In this document: piece after piece, positions 1 through 8,006 of the stretch
Numbering within the stretch: the stretch's first letter is position 1
How the letters are laid out: the number at the start of each line of letters is the position of its first letter
Source: JAABYT01 sp041581935
Lineage (GTDB): Bacteria > Pseudomonadota > Gammaproteobacteria > HK1
Direction: 5' to 3'
DNA length: 18,367 bases
Assembly (NCBI GenBank): GCA_041581935.1
Contig: JBFICP010000037.1
Coordinates: 1 to 18,367 of the forward strand
The notes under the pieces: generated by a model
The model's database searches: none
Told to the model about the DNA's origin: nothing
Seen by the model: the letters and a program-made list of their open reading frames with translations, nothing else
Position numbers and translations under genes: made by a program

Positions 1-660
1 TGCACCCTCGGCGACGCGTTGCTGCACGAACCGCTCGAATCGCTCCTGCTCGATGCCCGCCTCGGCGACCTCCGCCGCCATGGATGCCGGGATCACGACC
101 GCGCCGTCGTTGTCGCACACCATCACGTCACCCGGGCATACGGCGACGCCGCCACATCCGATGATCTCGTCGTAACCGGCAAACGCGAGTCCGACGATAC
201 TCGGCGGTGCCGCCACGCCGGCACTGAGCACAGGCAGCGCGAGCCGTGCGATCTCGTCGGCATCACGCACGGGCGCGTCGGTGACCGCGGCGAGCACGCC
301 CTTCTTCGTCAGTCGCGCCACCAGAATGTCGCCGAGGGTCGCACCGATGGCGTTGCCTCGCCCGTCGATGACCACCACGGATCCGGCCGGTGCCGCCTCG
401 ATGGCGTCGCGGAACGAAGGCGACTGCGCGTAGCTTTCCGGGCGCGAGAGATCCTCGCGACCGGGTACGAAACGAATGGTGAACGCGGGTCCGACCACGC
501 GCTCCCCCATTACTGTCAGCGGCTTCGGCCCGCGCAGCCAGCTGGTGCGCACGCCGCGCTTGAGCAGCACCATCGTGAGGGTTGCAGTGCTGACCCGTCG
601 AAGCTTGCCGGCGACAGCTTCCTCGAGATGACTCGCGCCGGGCGATCGGCTGTTGCTCAT
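1..660 (-). CDS. RraA-family protein (HMG/CHA aldolase-like), 3' end cut by window
   Basis: The minus-strand frame is open from the ATG at 660 to the window edge: 220 residues with no stop, so only the last few residues are missing for a family of about 220-240. It has the RraA/4-hydroxy-4-methyl-2-oxoglutarate aldolase fold signature. The D-x20-R-D motif of the aldolase members is present (D111, R132, D133), followed by E136, and a C-terminal DNDGAVVIPA motif (183-192) matches the family's GDGVVVIP-type strand. Family members cleave 4-carboxy-4-hydroxy-2-oxoadipate or related oxo-acids with a divalent metal, or decarboxylate oxaloacetate; E. coli RraA instead inhibits RNase E. The intact metal-binding motif favours an enzyme (inference). 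The start is supported by GGAGG about 8 nt upstream. It diverges from the CorB-like gene. The substrate cannot be told from sequence. Confidence 0.85.
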   Translation of the reverse strand, partial: MSNSRSPGASHLEEAVAGKLRRVSTATLTMVLLKRGVRTSWLRGPKPLTVMGERVVGPAFTIRFVPGREDLSRPESYAQSPSFRDAIEAAPAGSVVVIDGRGNAIGATLGDILVARLTKKGVLAAVTDAPVRDADEIARLALPVLSAGVAAPPSIVGLAFAGYDEIIGCGGVAVCPGDVMVCDNDGAVVIPASMAAEVAEAGIEQERFERFVQQRVAEGA

Positions 661-850
661 AGGGTTGCCTCCGGTTGCGTTAGCATTGGTGGGTCAGAGC
701 ACGAGATCGTTTGAGAATTCGATGCCAAGTGCAAGAATGTTCGGCCATCGGGTCGCGGCTGATGGGCCGATTTCGCTTGACACGCGCTCGGGCAGGTCCT
801 AGTTAAGGGTTATACTAATAAGATGATGTCCCCGCGGGCCTGATCTCCAC
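661..850. promoter_or_regulatory. Divergent intergenic region between the RraA-like gene and corB-like gene
   Basis: This 190-bp spacer must hold promoters for both genes. Visible on the plus strand are an isolated TTGACA (777-782) and a good -10-like TATACT (811-816), but they are 28 bp apart, too far to be one promoter. A near-perfect inverted repeat lies at 741-749 and 761-770 (TCGGCCATC / GATGGGCCGA, one unpaired base). It lies between the two promoter regions and could be an operator. A seven-codon ORF (ATG at 823, TGA ending at 843) ends 7 nt before the TTG start at 851. No promoter is assigned firmly. Confidence 0.3.
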
Positions 851-2143
851 TTGAGCGACGTTCCCCTGGGTGTCCTTTTCGGGGCGCTCATTGTTCTCAT
901 TCTGCTCTCGGCGTTCTTCTCCGGTTCGGAGACCGGAATGATGGCGCTGAATCGGTACCGGCTGCGGCATTTGGCGAAAGGCCATAACCGCGGCGCGAAG
1001 CGTGCCGCCGAGCTCCTGCGGCGTCCGGACCGGCTCATCGGGCTGATTCTGATCGGCAACAACTTCGTCAACATCGTCGCGTCGATGCTGGCAGCGCTCA
1101 TCGCTTGGCGCGTTCTCGGCGAGCCGGGCCTGGCGCTGGCACCTTTTGCCTTGACCGTGGTGATTCTGGTGTTTGCCGAGGTCGCACCGAAGACGCTCGC
1201 TGCGCTGCACCCAGAGCGCATCGCGTTTCCCGCTGCGATCGTGCTGAGGCCTCTGCTCAGGGTCTTGTACCCGGTTGTGGCTGCCATCAACTGGCTCGCC
1301 AATGGCGTGCTGCGTCTGTTCAGGGTGTTCCCCGACGACGTTGACTACCATCAGCTCAGCACCGATGAGCTGCGCACGGTGGTCAACGAAGCCGGCGCGC
1401 TGATTTCGCGCAAGTACCAGAGCATGCTGGTCAGCATTCTCGATCTGGAAAAAGTCACCGTGGACGACATCATGGTGCCGCGCAATGAAATTAGCGGTAT
1501 CGACATCGATGACGAAATGGACGAGATTATCGATCTGCTGATTCACAGCCAGCATACCAAGCTACCGATTTACCGCGGTGACATCGATGACGTGCTCGGT
1601 GTGCTGCACTTGCGCAAAGTGCTCCAGCCGCTCGAGCACGGAGAGCTCACCAAAGATGCATTGCTCGAGTACGCCAATGAGCCGTACTTCGTTCCCGCCG
1701 GAACGCCGCTCAATACGCAGCTGCGAAACTTCCAACGCCAGCGACAACGGATCGGACTCGTCGTCGATGAGTACGGCGATGTAGACGGGCTCGTGACACT
1801 CGATGATCTGCTCGAGGAAATCGTCGGGGAATTCACCACCGACCCGGCGGATCACAGCCCTGATGTGCACCCGCAGGATGACGGCACTTACCTCGTCGAC
1901 GGCGGCGCCAATGTTCGCGAGCTCAACCGAAGCATGCGTTGGGAGCTGCCGACCGACGGTCCCAAGACCCTGAACGGATTAGTGCTGGAATACCTCGAGT
2001 CGATTCCGGAACCCGGTACCAGCTTGCTGATCGCCGGTTACCCGATCGAGATCGTGCAGGTCAGCGCCAATGCCGTCAAAACCGCGCGCATTAAGCCGGG
2101 CATGCGCCGCACCCCACGCCGGCCGGCGAGCGATCTGACTTGA
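851..2143 (+). CDS. CNNM/CorC-HlyC family membrane protein (CorB/YfjD-like)
   Basis: A 430-residue inner-membrane protein with the layout of the CorB/YfjD (CNNM) family. An N-terminal DUF21 membrane domain (about 1-180) opens with a hydrophobic helix and the hallmark FFSGSETGMMALNR (22-35). A pair of CBS domains follows (about 200-330, with IMVPR and VVDEYGDVDGLVTLDDLLEEIVGE), then a C-terminal CorC_HlyC domain. Family members are linked to Mg2+/Co2+ export and Mg2+ homeostasis, with the CBS pair sensing Mg-ATP. The start is TTG at 851: an in-frame stop lies at 824-826, and the next in-frame ATG lies inside the first membrane helix. No clear Shine-Dalgarno sequence precedes it. It converges on radA with a 21-bp gap. 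Family assignment is firm; the ion transported is not shown by sequence. Confidence 0.9.
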   Translation: MSDVPLGVLFGALIVLILLSAFFSGSETGMMALNRYRLRHLAKGHNRGAKRAAELLRRPDRLIGLILIGNNFVNIVASMLAALIAWRVLGEPGLALAPFALTVVILVFAEVAPKTLAALHPERIAFPAAIVLRPLLRVLYPVVAAINWLANGVLRLFRVFPDDVDYHQLSTDELRTVVNEAGALISRKYQSMLVSILDLEKVTVDDIMVPRNEISGIDIDDEMDEIIDLLIHSQHTKLPIYRGDIDDVLGVLHLRKVLQPLEHGELTKDALLEYANEPYFVPAGTPLNTQLRNFQRQRQRIGLVVDEYGDVDGLVTLDDLLEEIVGEFTTDPADHSPDVHPQDDGTYLVDGGANVRELNRSMRWELPTDGPKTLNGLVLEYLESIPEPGTSLLIAGYPIEIVQVSANAVKTARIKPGMRRTPRRPASDLT

Positions 2144-2154
2144 CGGCAAAGGTC

Positions 2155-2164
2155 GAGTCGACTC
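2155..2164. repeat. 10-bp palindrome between convergent corB-like and radA genes
   Basis: GAGTCGACTC is a perfect palindrome in the 21-bp gap between the two convergent stop codons. It is short, has no T-run on either side, and is at best a weak bidirectional stem. Confidence 0.25.
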
Positions 2165-3526
2165 CTATGTGAGCTCCGCCAGCGCGTCACCCAGGCTCGC
2201 GACGGAAATGACCTCGATGCCTTCGATGGCTCGACGCGGCCTGTTTGCGGTGGGAATTATCGCACGCTTGAATCCGTGCTTGGCAGCCTCGGCGAGGCGT
2301 TCCTCCCCGTACGCCACCGGACGAATCTCACCGGCCAATCCGACTTCGCCGAACACTACCAGGTCCGCCGAAACGGGCCGCGCGTTCAGGCTCGATACCA
2401 CGGCCACGAGAAGCGGCAAATCCGCGCCGGTTTCGGCGATCCGCATACCACCGACGACATTCACGAACACGTCCTGGTCCTGGGTGGCAATGCCTGCGTG
2501 ACGGTGTAATGCTGCCAGCAACATGCCCAGGCGATTGGCATCGCAGCCAACCGCCACGCGCCGCGGATGCGCCAGTTGACTCGTATCGAGCAGCGCCTGA
2601 ATTTCCAACAGCAGCATCCGGGTGCCTTCGCGAACCACCGTAACCGTGCTGCCGGCCACGTTTGCGTCGCCGCGTGAGAGAAAAATTGCCGAGGGATTGG
2701 CGACTTCCCGCAAACCGCGCTCGGTCATCGCGAAGAAGCCGAGCTCGTTCGCGGCACCGAAACGATTCTTGACGGCACGGATGACCCGATAGCGGCTGTC
2801 ACTCTCGCTCTCGAAGTACAGCACGGCATCCACCATGTGCTCCAAAACCCGGGGACCCGCGATCGCACCTTCCTTGGTAACGTGGCCGATGAGAAACAGC
2901 GCCGTGTTGCTTTGCTTGGCGAACTGCACCAGTCGTGCCGCGCTTTCGCGTATCTGGGCGACACTTCCGGGCGCGGACTGGAGCGCTTCGGTGTAGATGG
3001 TTTGAATGGAATCGATCACCATGACCGTGGGGCGCTCGCGTGCCGCGAGCGCGAGGACCGGCTCCACCTGGGTTTCCGCGAGCAATCGCAGCCGCTTGGT
3101 ACTCAATCCAAGCCGCTGGGCCCGCAGCGTTACCTGACGCAGCGACTCCTCGCCGCTGACGTACAGCGGCCGCTCATCGGGGCCTTGCGCGTGGGTTACC
3201 AGCGCCTGAAGCAACAGTGTGGACTTGCCGATTCCGGGGTCGCCGCCGATCAGCACCACGGACCCCGGAACCAGACCGCCGCCGAGCGCCCGATCGAGCT
3301 CACCGATCCCGAGCGGTCGGTGGCCCTCGGCCTCGGCAGCCACTTCGTCGGCGTCAACGATGCGCGCCGGCGCCTGGTCGACACGCCGAAGCCCGACTGT
3401 CCGCCGACCCGCGGGTGAAGCGCTTTCGAGCAACGTATTCCATTCGCCGCAGTCGGGGCACTGCCCGCTCCACTTCGGCGCGTAGGCGCCGCAGGTCTGG
3501 CACTGAAAGGCGCGTTTCTCCCGCAT
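2165..3526 (-). CDS. radA: DNA repair protein RadA/Sms
   Basis: A 453-residue RecA-like ATPase that helps branch migration and processing of recombination intermediates. Order of parts: a zinc finger C9-x2-C12-x10-C23-x2-C26; Walker A GGDPGIGKST (94-103); Walker B around VMVIDS (168-173); the RadA-specific KNRFG motif (253-257); and a C-terminal Lon-protease-like domain (about 285-453) that includes FGEVGLAGEIRPV. Length and all motifs are normal for the family. An in-frame GTG lies directly before the chosen ATG (3529), and neither has a clear Shine-Dalgarno sequence. It shares a 155-bp divergent promoter region with the sulfurylase/kinase fusion. Confidence 0.97.
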   Translation of the reverse strand: MREKRAFQCQTCGAYAPKWSGQCPDCGEWNTLLESASPAGRRTVGLRRVDQAPARIVDADEVAAEAEGHRPLGIGELDRALGGGLVPGSVVLIGGDPGIGKSTLLLQALVTHAQGPDERPLYVSGEESLRQVTLRAQRLGLSTKRLRLLAETQVEPVLALAARERPTVMVIDSIQTIYTEALQSAPGSVAQIRESAARLVQFAKQSNTALFLIGHVTKEGAIAGPRVLEHMVDAVLYFESESDSRYRVIRAVKNRFGAANELGFFAMTERGLREVANPSAIFLSRGDANVAGSTVTVVREGTRMLLLEIQALLDTSQLAHPRRVAVGCDANRLGMLLAALHRHAGIATQDQDVFVNVVGGMRIAETGADLPLLVAVVSSLNARPVSADLVVFGEVGLAGEIRPVAYGEERLAEAAKHGFKRAIIPTANRPRRAIEGIEVISVASLGDALAELT

Positions 3527-3570
3527 CACGGCAAGGTATCAAAGGGCCACCGCGCGATCCATGTTCGGAC

Positions 3571-3579
3571 TGCTACACT
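3571..3579 (+). promoter_or_regulatory. Possible extended -10 promoter for the sulfurylase/kinase gene
   Basis: TGCTACACT fits an extended -10 element (TGn followed by TACACT, 4/6 to TATAAT) about 100 bp upstream of the TTG start at 3682. There is no recognisable -35 hexamer 17 bp upstream, as is common for extended -10 promoters. Assigned from sequence pattern only. Confidence 0.3.
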
Positions 3580-3628
3580 AGAAAGCGTTTGAGAACCCAC
3601 CGGGGCGGGCTTGCTCGCGAATGTTCCT

Positions 3629-3642
3629 GAGCGAGCTCGCTC
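3629..3642. repeat. 14-bp perfect palindrome in the leader of the sulfurylase/kinase gene
   Basis: GAGCGAGCTCGCTC is perfectly self-complementary and lies 40-53 bp before the start codon. Its left half (GCGAGC, 3631-3636) can also pair with GCTCGC at 3613-3618, leaving a 12-nt loop, so two mutually exclusive stems are possible in an RNA leader. It could be an operator or an RNA switch element; neither is shown. Confidence 0.35.
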
Positions 3643-3681
3643 CCATGGGCAATTTGGGTCACCAATTCGGGGAGCGTTCAT

Positions 3682-5424
3682 TTGACCGAAACCAAGCAGG
3701 TCGATTCGCCGGCACTCAAGCCGCTGCTGGTCGACGAATCACGCGCCCTGGAGTTGAAGCAGGCCGCGCTCGAGCTGCCGTCACTGGTGCTCAACCAGCG
3801 CCAGCTCTGCGATCTGGAGCTGCTCATGTGTGGCGCATTCACGCCGCTCGGCGGCTTCATGGACGAAAAGTGCTATACCAATGTACTCGAGCATTCGCGC
3901 CTGCCCGACGGCAGCACTTGGCCGATCCCCGTGAACCTGGATGTCGGCGAAGATCTGGCCGGCACCCTCGACATGGGCGATCGGCTGGCGCTGCGCGACA
4001 GCGAAGGATTCATGCTGGCGGTGCTCACCGTGAACGACATCTGGACACCGGATCGTGTTCACGAGGCGGAGCTCGTATACGGCACCGGTGACATTTCCCA
4101 TCCCGGGGTCGCGTATATCACCGAACAGGTGCGCCCGGTCTATGTCGGCGGCACCGTCGAAGGCATCGAACTGCCCACGCACTACGACTACGAGGATCTA
4201 CGACACTCCCCCGAGGACCTGCGTCACCTGTTTCAAAAGCTCGGCTGGCGGCGCGTGGTTGCTTTTCATACCACGCGACCCATGCACCGCCTGGCAAGAG
4301 AGATCACGCTCGCGGCCGCCAAGCGATCGGAAGCGAATATTCTTCTGCACCCCGTTGTCGGTATCGGCAGGCCACGCGACCTCAGCCGGTTCGCACGCGT
4401 GAAGTGTTATCAGGCTGTTCAAAAGCACTATCCCCACGGGTTGACGACACTTTCACTGCTGCCGCTCGCGACGCGCATGGCGGGCCCGCGGGAGGCCGTG
4501 TGGCACGCGATAATCCGGCGCAACTACGGCTGCACGCACATGATTGTCGGTCCCGATCACGGCAGCCCGCCCGACGAAGGACACGGCCGCTTCTATCAAC
4601 CCTACGCGGCGCAGGAACTGCTGGCGCAACGCGAACCCGAGATCGGCATTCGCATGGTGCCATTCAGGCGCCTTGCCTATTCGCCGGGCCGCGCCCGTTT
4701 CGTCGACGAAGACGAAGCAAGGAACAACCACGAGCCTATTGAATCGCTGAACGACGACGTTCTCGCCAGGCGCCTTTCCAACGGCGAGGACATTCCCGCG
4801 TGGTTCACCTTTCCCGAAGTTCTCGATGAGCTGCGCAAAGTCTATCCGCCGCGCCACAGGATGGGACTCACGCTGTTCTTCACCGGTCTTTCCGGGTCGG
4901 GCAAATCGACACTTGCCCGAATCATGTATGGCAAGTTCATCGAGGACGGCAAGCGCCCGGCGACGCTGCTCGATGGCGACATCGTGCGACGCAATCTTTC
5001 CAGCGAGCTCGGATTTTCTAAAGAAGACCGCGATCTCAACGTGCGTCGCATCGGATTCGTCGCGAGTGAAATCACGAAAAACGGCGGTGTTGCCATCTGC
5101 GCACCCATCGCACCTTACGCGAACACAAGGCGTGCAGTGCGCAGGCTCATCGAGGAACACGGCGCCATGATCGAAATCTACGTGGCGACGCCGCTGGAAG
5201 TATGCGAACAGCGGGACCGCAAGGGACTCTACGCCAAAGCGCGCAAGGGCGAAATTCCGGAGTTCACCGGTATCAGCGACCCGTATGAGGTTCCCGAGCG
5301 CCCGCAGCTGCGTATCGACACGAGCGACCGCTCACCCATGGAGGCGGCACAGGAAATATTCCTTTACCTGCTGCGCGAGGGCTATCTGGATTCACCCGGC
5401 GACGGTTCGAGTGCGGCGCTGTGA
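3682..5424 (+). CDS. Fused ATP sulfurylase-like / APS kinase protein (Sat-CysC type)
   Basis: A 580-residue fusion. Residues 1-390 match the ATP sulfurylase fold (PUA-like N-terminus, CDLELL at 43-48, then the catalytic domain). Residues about 395-570 are APS kinase, which phosphorylates adenylylsulfate to PAPS. The kinase looks intact: P-loop GLSGSGKST (402-410), LDGD (430-433) and RDRKGLYAKAR (511-521). The sulfurylase half has changed at its signatures. The usual QTRNP-x-HRAH reads HTTRPMHRLA (196-205), GRDHAG reads GPDHGS (290-295), and the SGTELR-type motif near 356-363 is replaced by LNDDVLAR. ATP sulfurylase activity is therefore doubtful. The start is TTG with GGGGAG 7 nt upstream. 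It diverges from radA and converges on alr. A pure gene name would overstate the function. Confidence 0.9.
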   Translation: MTETKQVDSPALKPLLVDESRALELKQAALELPSLVLNQRQLCDLELLMCGAFTPLGGFMDEKCYTNVLEHSRLPDGSTWPIPVNLDVGEDLAGTLDMGDRLALRDSEGFMLAVLTVNDIWTPDRVHEAELVYGTGDISHPGVAYITEQVRPVYVGGTVEGIELPTHYDYEDLRHSPEDLRHLFQKLGWRRVVAFHTTRPMHRLAREITLAAAKRSEANILLHPVVGIGRPRDLSRFARVKCYQAVQKHYPHGLTTLSLLPLATRMAGPREAVWHAIIRRNYGCTHMIVGPDHGSPPDEGHGRFYQPYAAQELLAQREPEIGIRMVPFRRLAYSPGRARFVDEDEARNNHEPIESLNDDVLARRLSNGEDIPAWFTFPEVLDELRKVYPPRHRMGLTLFFTGLSGSGKSTLARIMYGKFIEDGKRPATLLDGDIVRRNLSSELGFSKEDRDLNVRRIGFVASEITKNGGVAICAPIAPYANTRRAVRRLIEEHGAMIEIYVATPLEVCEQRDRKGLYAKARKGEIPEFTGISDPYEVPERPQLRIDTSDRSPMEAAQEIFLYLLREGYLDSPGDGSSAAL

Positions 5425-5441
5425 CGCGACTCGATCGCGTC
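5423..5441 (+). other. Stem-loop at the stop codon of the sulfurylase/kinase gene
   Basis: GACGCGA (5423-5429) and TCGCGTC (5435-5441) are perfect complements with a 5-nt loop. The stem begins inside the TGA stop. There is no T-tract after it, so it is not a classical intrinsic terminator; it could stabilise the mRNA 3' end in the 60-bp convergent gap before alr. Confidence 0.4.
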
Positions 5442-5484
5442 TGGGCGCGGACTGGCCCGCTCCCGGGACGGCAACTGCTCGACG

Positions 5485-6573
5485 CTAAGTTTCCGTGTCG
5501 ACGAACTCGATGGCCACGCGCGGCGCGATACGGGTCACCAGCTCGTAGCCGATGCTGCCGACGTGCTCGGCCACCTCCTCCACGGCAAGTCCGCGACCCC
5601 ACAGGATGACCGGATCGCCGGGCTTCGCCGAGGGCAGGGCCCGCAGGTCCACGCTCAACATGTCCATGGAGACGCGTCCGATGAGCGCGACCCGCGTGTC
5701 GTTGACAATCACCGGCGTCCCCGACGGCGCGTGGCGCGGGTAGCCGTCGCCGTAACCCACCGCCACCACGCCGACCGGCATGTCCTCGGGCGCGGTCCAG
5801 GTGCCACCGTACCCGATGGCCTCGCCCCGACGCACGCGGTTGACGGCGATGAGGCGGCTCGAAAAGGTCATGACCGGGCGCAGACCTTCGCGCGCAGCGC
5901 GACCGCCGACGAACGGCGAGATGCCATAGAGCATGATCCCCGGCCGTACCCAGTCGGCGTGGGAGTCCGGCCAGCCGAGCACCCCTGCCGAGTTGGCGAT
6001 GCTGACTTCGACCCCGGCGTCGGTCGCCAGGGCGCGAATTCGGCCGATCTGCTCGACCGTTGACGGGTCGCCTCGCTCGTCCGCGCGTGCCAGATGGGTC
6101 ATGAGGCGAATCGGCTGCGCCACCGCGGCGCACGCCTCCAGACGCTGCCACACCCCGGGCGCGTCGTGCGGATCGAATCCCAGCCGGTGCATGCCGGTAT
6201 CCACCTTGAGCCACGCGCGCACCGTGCGCTCGAGCCGCGCTTGCTCGAGCAGCGTTACCTGGCTGTGGTGATGGACCACGACGTCCAAGTCGAAACGCGC
6301 CGCCGTGTCGAGCTCCTCGGCATCGGATACGCCGGACAGAAGCAGCACCGGTCGGGTGATGCCCGCCGCGCGAAGCCGCTCCGCCTCCTCGACGCGGGCC
6401 ACGCCGAACCCATCGGCATCGGCGAGCGCCGTCGCCACGCGCGCCATGCCGTGGCCGTAGGCGTCGGCTTTGACGACGGCGAGAATTCGACTGTGCGGTG
6501 CGGCCTCGCGGGCCCTGTGAAGGTTGTGACGCAGCGCGGAGAGGTCGATAACCGCGCGCGTCGAGCGCGTCAT
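5485..6573 (-). CDS. alr: Alanine racemase (PLP-dependent)
   Basis: A 362-residue fold-type III PLP enzyme that interconverts L- and D-alanine for peptidoglycan. The PLP lysine is K35 in AVVKADAYGHG. The second catalytic base is Y255 in AIGYGGTW. K123 and R130 in WLKVDTGMHRLGF match the carbamylated lysine and the PLP-pyridine arginine of known racemases, and SMDML lies in the C-terminal beta domain. Length is typical. Its ATG overlaps the dnaB stop codon by 4 nt (ATGA), which implies translational coupling at the end of the rpsF-rpsR-DUF2232-rplI-dnaB-alr series. No independent promoter is evident. Confidence 0.97.
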   Translation of the reverse strand: MTRSTRAVIDLSALRHNLHRAREAAPHSRILAVVKADAYGHGMARVATALADADGFGVARVEEAERLRAAGITRPVLLLSGVSDAEELDTAARFDLDVVVHHHSQVTLLEQARLERTVRAWLKVDTGMHRLGFDPHDAPGVWQRLEACAAVAQPIRLMTHLARADERGDPSTVEQIGRIRALATDAGVEVSIANSAGVLGWPDSHADWVRPGIMLYGISPFVGGRAAREGLRPVMTFSSRLIAVNRVRRGEAIGYGGTWTAPEDMPVGVVAVGYGDGYPRHAPSGTPVIVNDTRVALIGRVSMDMLSVDLRALPSAKPGDPVILWGRGLAVEEVAEHVGSIGYELVTRIAPRVAIEFVDTET

Positions 6574-7967
6574 GAATAGTATCCGCCGCTGAAATCGTCC
6601 GGAATGTAGTTCTCGAAGCGCGTGTGCTGGCCGAGGAACGTCAGCATCACCCTGCCGATGGGGCCGTTGCGCTGCTTGCCGATGATGATCTCGGCCTTAC
6701 CTTTATGCTCGGAGTTGTCGTGGTAGACCTCGTCACGATAAATGAACAGGATCAGATCGGCATCCTGCTCGATTGCGCCGGATTCGCGCAGGTCCGACAT
6801 AACTGGACGTTTGTCGGGACGTTGCTCGAGGCTGCGATTGAGCTGCGAGAGCGCAATCACCGGCACATTCAGCTCCTTTGCGAGCGCCTTGAGTCCGCGG
6901 GAAATTTCGGAAATTTCGGTGGCCCGATTCTCCTTGGTGCCGGGGACCTGCATGAGCTGGAGATAGTCCACCACGACCAGGCCCAGATCCTTCTCGCGCT
7001 TCAGTCGCCGACAGCGGGCGCGCAGCTCGAGCGGCGTGAGCGCCGGCGTATCGTCGATGAAAATCTGGGTGTCATTGAGCATGGTGAGTGCGGAGGTCAA
7101 CCGCGGCCAGTCGTCGTCGTCCAGGCGACCGGTACGCACCTTGTGCTGGTCGATGCGCCCGAGCGACGAAAGCATGCGCATGGTGAGCTGCTCGGCGGGC
7201 ATCTCCATGCTGAAAACCCCGACTGAGAGCTGCCCCTTGATGGCGGCCTGCTCGACGATGTTCATGGCGAACGCGGTCTTCCCCATGGAGGGGCGACCGG
7301 CGACGATGATCAGGTCCGAACGCTGCAGCCCCGAGGTCTTGTCGTCCAGGTCCGCGTAGCCCGTCGCCACGCCGGTGATGGCGTTCTCGCTCTGGAACAG
7401 CGTGTCGATGCGATCCATGACATTGACCAGCACGTCCTTGATGGGCGCGAAGCCGAGCCGGGCCCGGGCGCCCCGATCGGATATCTCGAATACCCGCTGC
7501 TCGGCCTCGTCGAGCAGCTCGGCCGCACTTCGGCCCTCGCTGGCGAATCCGGTATTGGCGATATCGGTACCGACCTCGATGAGGCCTCGCAAAACGGCCC
7601 GCTCGCGCACGATATCGGCGTAGGCCGTGATGTTGGCGGCACTCGGCGTGTTTCGCGCAAGCTCCCCGAGATAGGCGAGACCACCCGCTTGGTCGAGCTG
7701 CGCATGGTTCGCCAGCCATTCGGAGATGGTGACTACGTCGAAGGGTTGGCTGAGATCGGAAAGTGCCGCGATGGCCTCAAAGATGAGACGGTGATCGTGG
7801 CGGTAGAAATCCTTGACCGAGACCACGTCGGCGACGCGATCCCAGGCGGCATTGTCGAGCATCAGCCCGCCGAGTACCGACTGCTCTGCCTCTATGGAAT
7901 GCGGCGGGACCTTGAGTGCCGCCGTTGCGATGTCGACGGGACGACTGGACAGCACCGTTTCTGGCAT
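6570..7967 (-). CDS. dnaB: Replicative DNA helicase DnaB
   Basis: A 465-residue hexameric replicative helicase that unwinds DNA at the fork. The N-terminal DnaB_N domain (about 20-125, with the PPHSIEAEQSVLGGLMLD opening) is followed by a linker and the RecA-like ATPase. Walker A is GRPSMGKT (225-232 region), Walker B VVVDYLQLM (331-339), and the LSQLNRSLEQRP loop and SDLRESGAIEQDAD motif (391-404) follow. No intein or frameshift is present. The ATG at 7967 is preferred because the protein then begins like usual family members. A GTG at 8003 would add 12 residues (MLGICGEHAEFT) but overlap the edge of an inverted-repeat region. Neither start has a good Shine-Dalgarno sequence. The 240-bp spacer to rplI carries possible DnaA sites. 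Confidence 0.96.
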   Translation of the reverse strand: MPETVLSSRPVDIATAALKVPPHSIEAEQSVLGGLMLDNAAWDRVADVVSVKDFYRHDHRLIFEAIAALSDLSQPFDVVTISEWLANHAQLDQAGGLAYLGELARNTPSAANITAYADIVRERAVLRGLIEVGTDIANTGFASEGRSAAELLDEAEQRVFEISDRGARARLGFAPIKDVLVNVMDRIDTLFQSENAITGVATGYADLDDKTSGLQRSDLIIVAGRPSMGKTAFAMNIVEQAAIKGQLSVGVFSMEMPAEQLTMRMLSSLGRIDQHKVRTGRLDDDDWPRLTSALTMLNDTQIFIDDTPALTPLELRARCRRLKREKDLGLVVVDYLQLMQVPGTKENRATEISEISRGLKALAKELNVPVIALSQLNRSLEQRPDKRPVMSDLRESGAIEQDADLILFIYRDEVYHDNSEHKGKAEIIIGKQRNGPIGRVMLTFLGQHTRFENYIPDDFSGGYYS

Positions 7968-8006
7968 AGTGAACTCAGCGTGCTCTCCGCAAATGCCAAG
8001 CACATC

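Noticed and set aside
19..714. 231-codon plus-strand frame at the left edge
   Set aside because: The minus strand encodes a continuous RraA-family protein with ribosome-binding site; the plus frame is its shadow.
777..816. TTGACA and TATACT upstream of the CorB-like gene as one promoter
   Set aside because: Spacing is 28 bp, incompatible with a normal sigma-70 promoter.
4453..5160. Long minus-strand open frame opposite the sulfurylase/kinase gene
   Set aside because: It is the antisense shadow of a GC-rich gene with clear domains; its translation has no family features.
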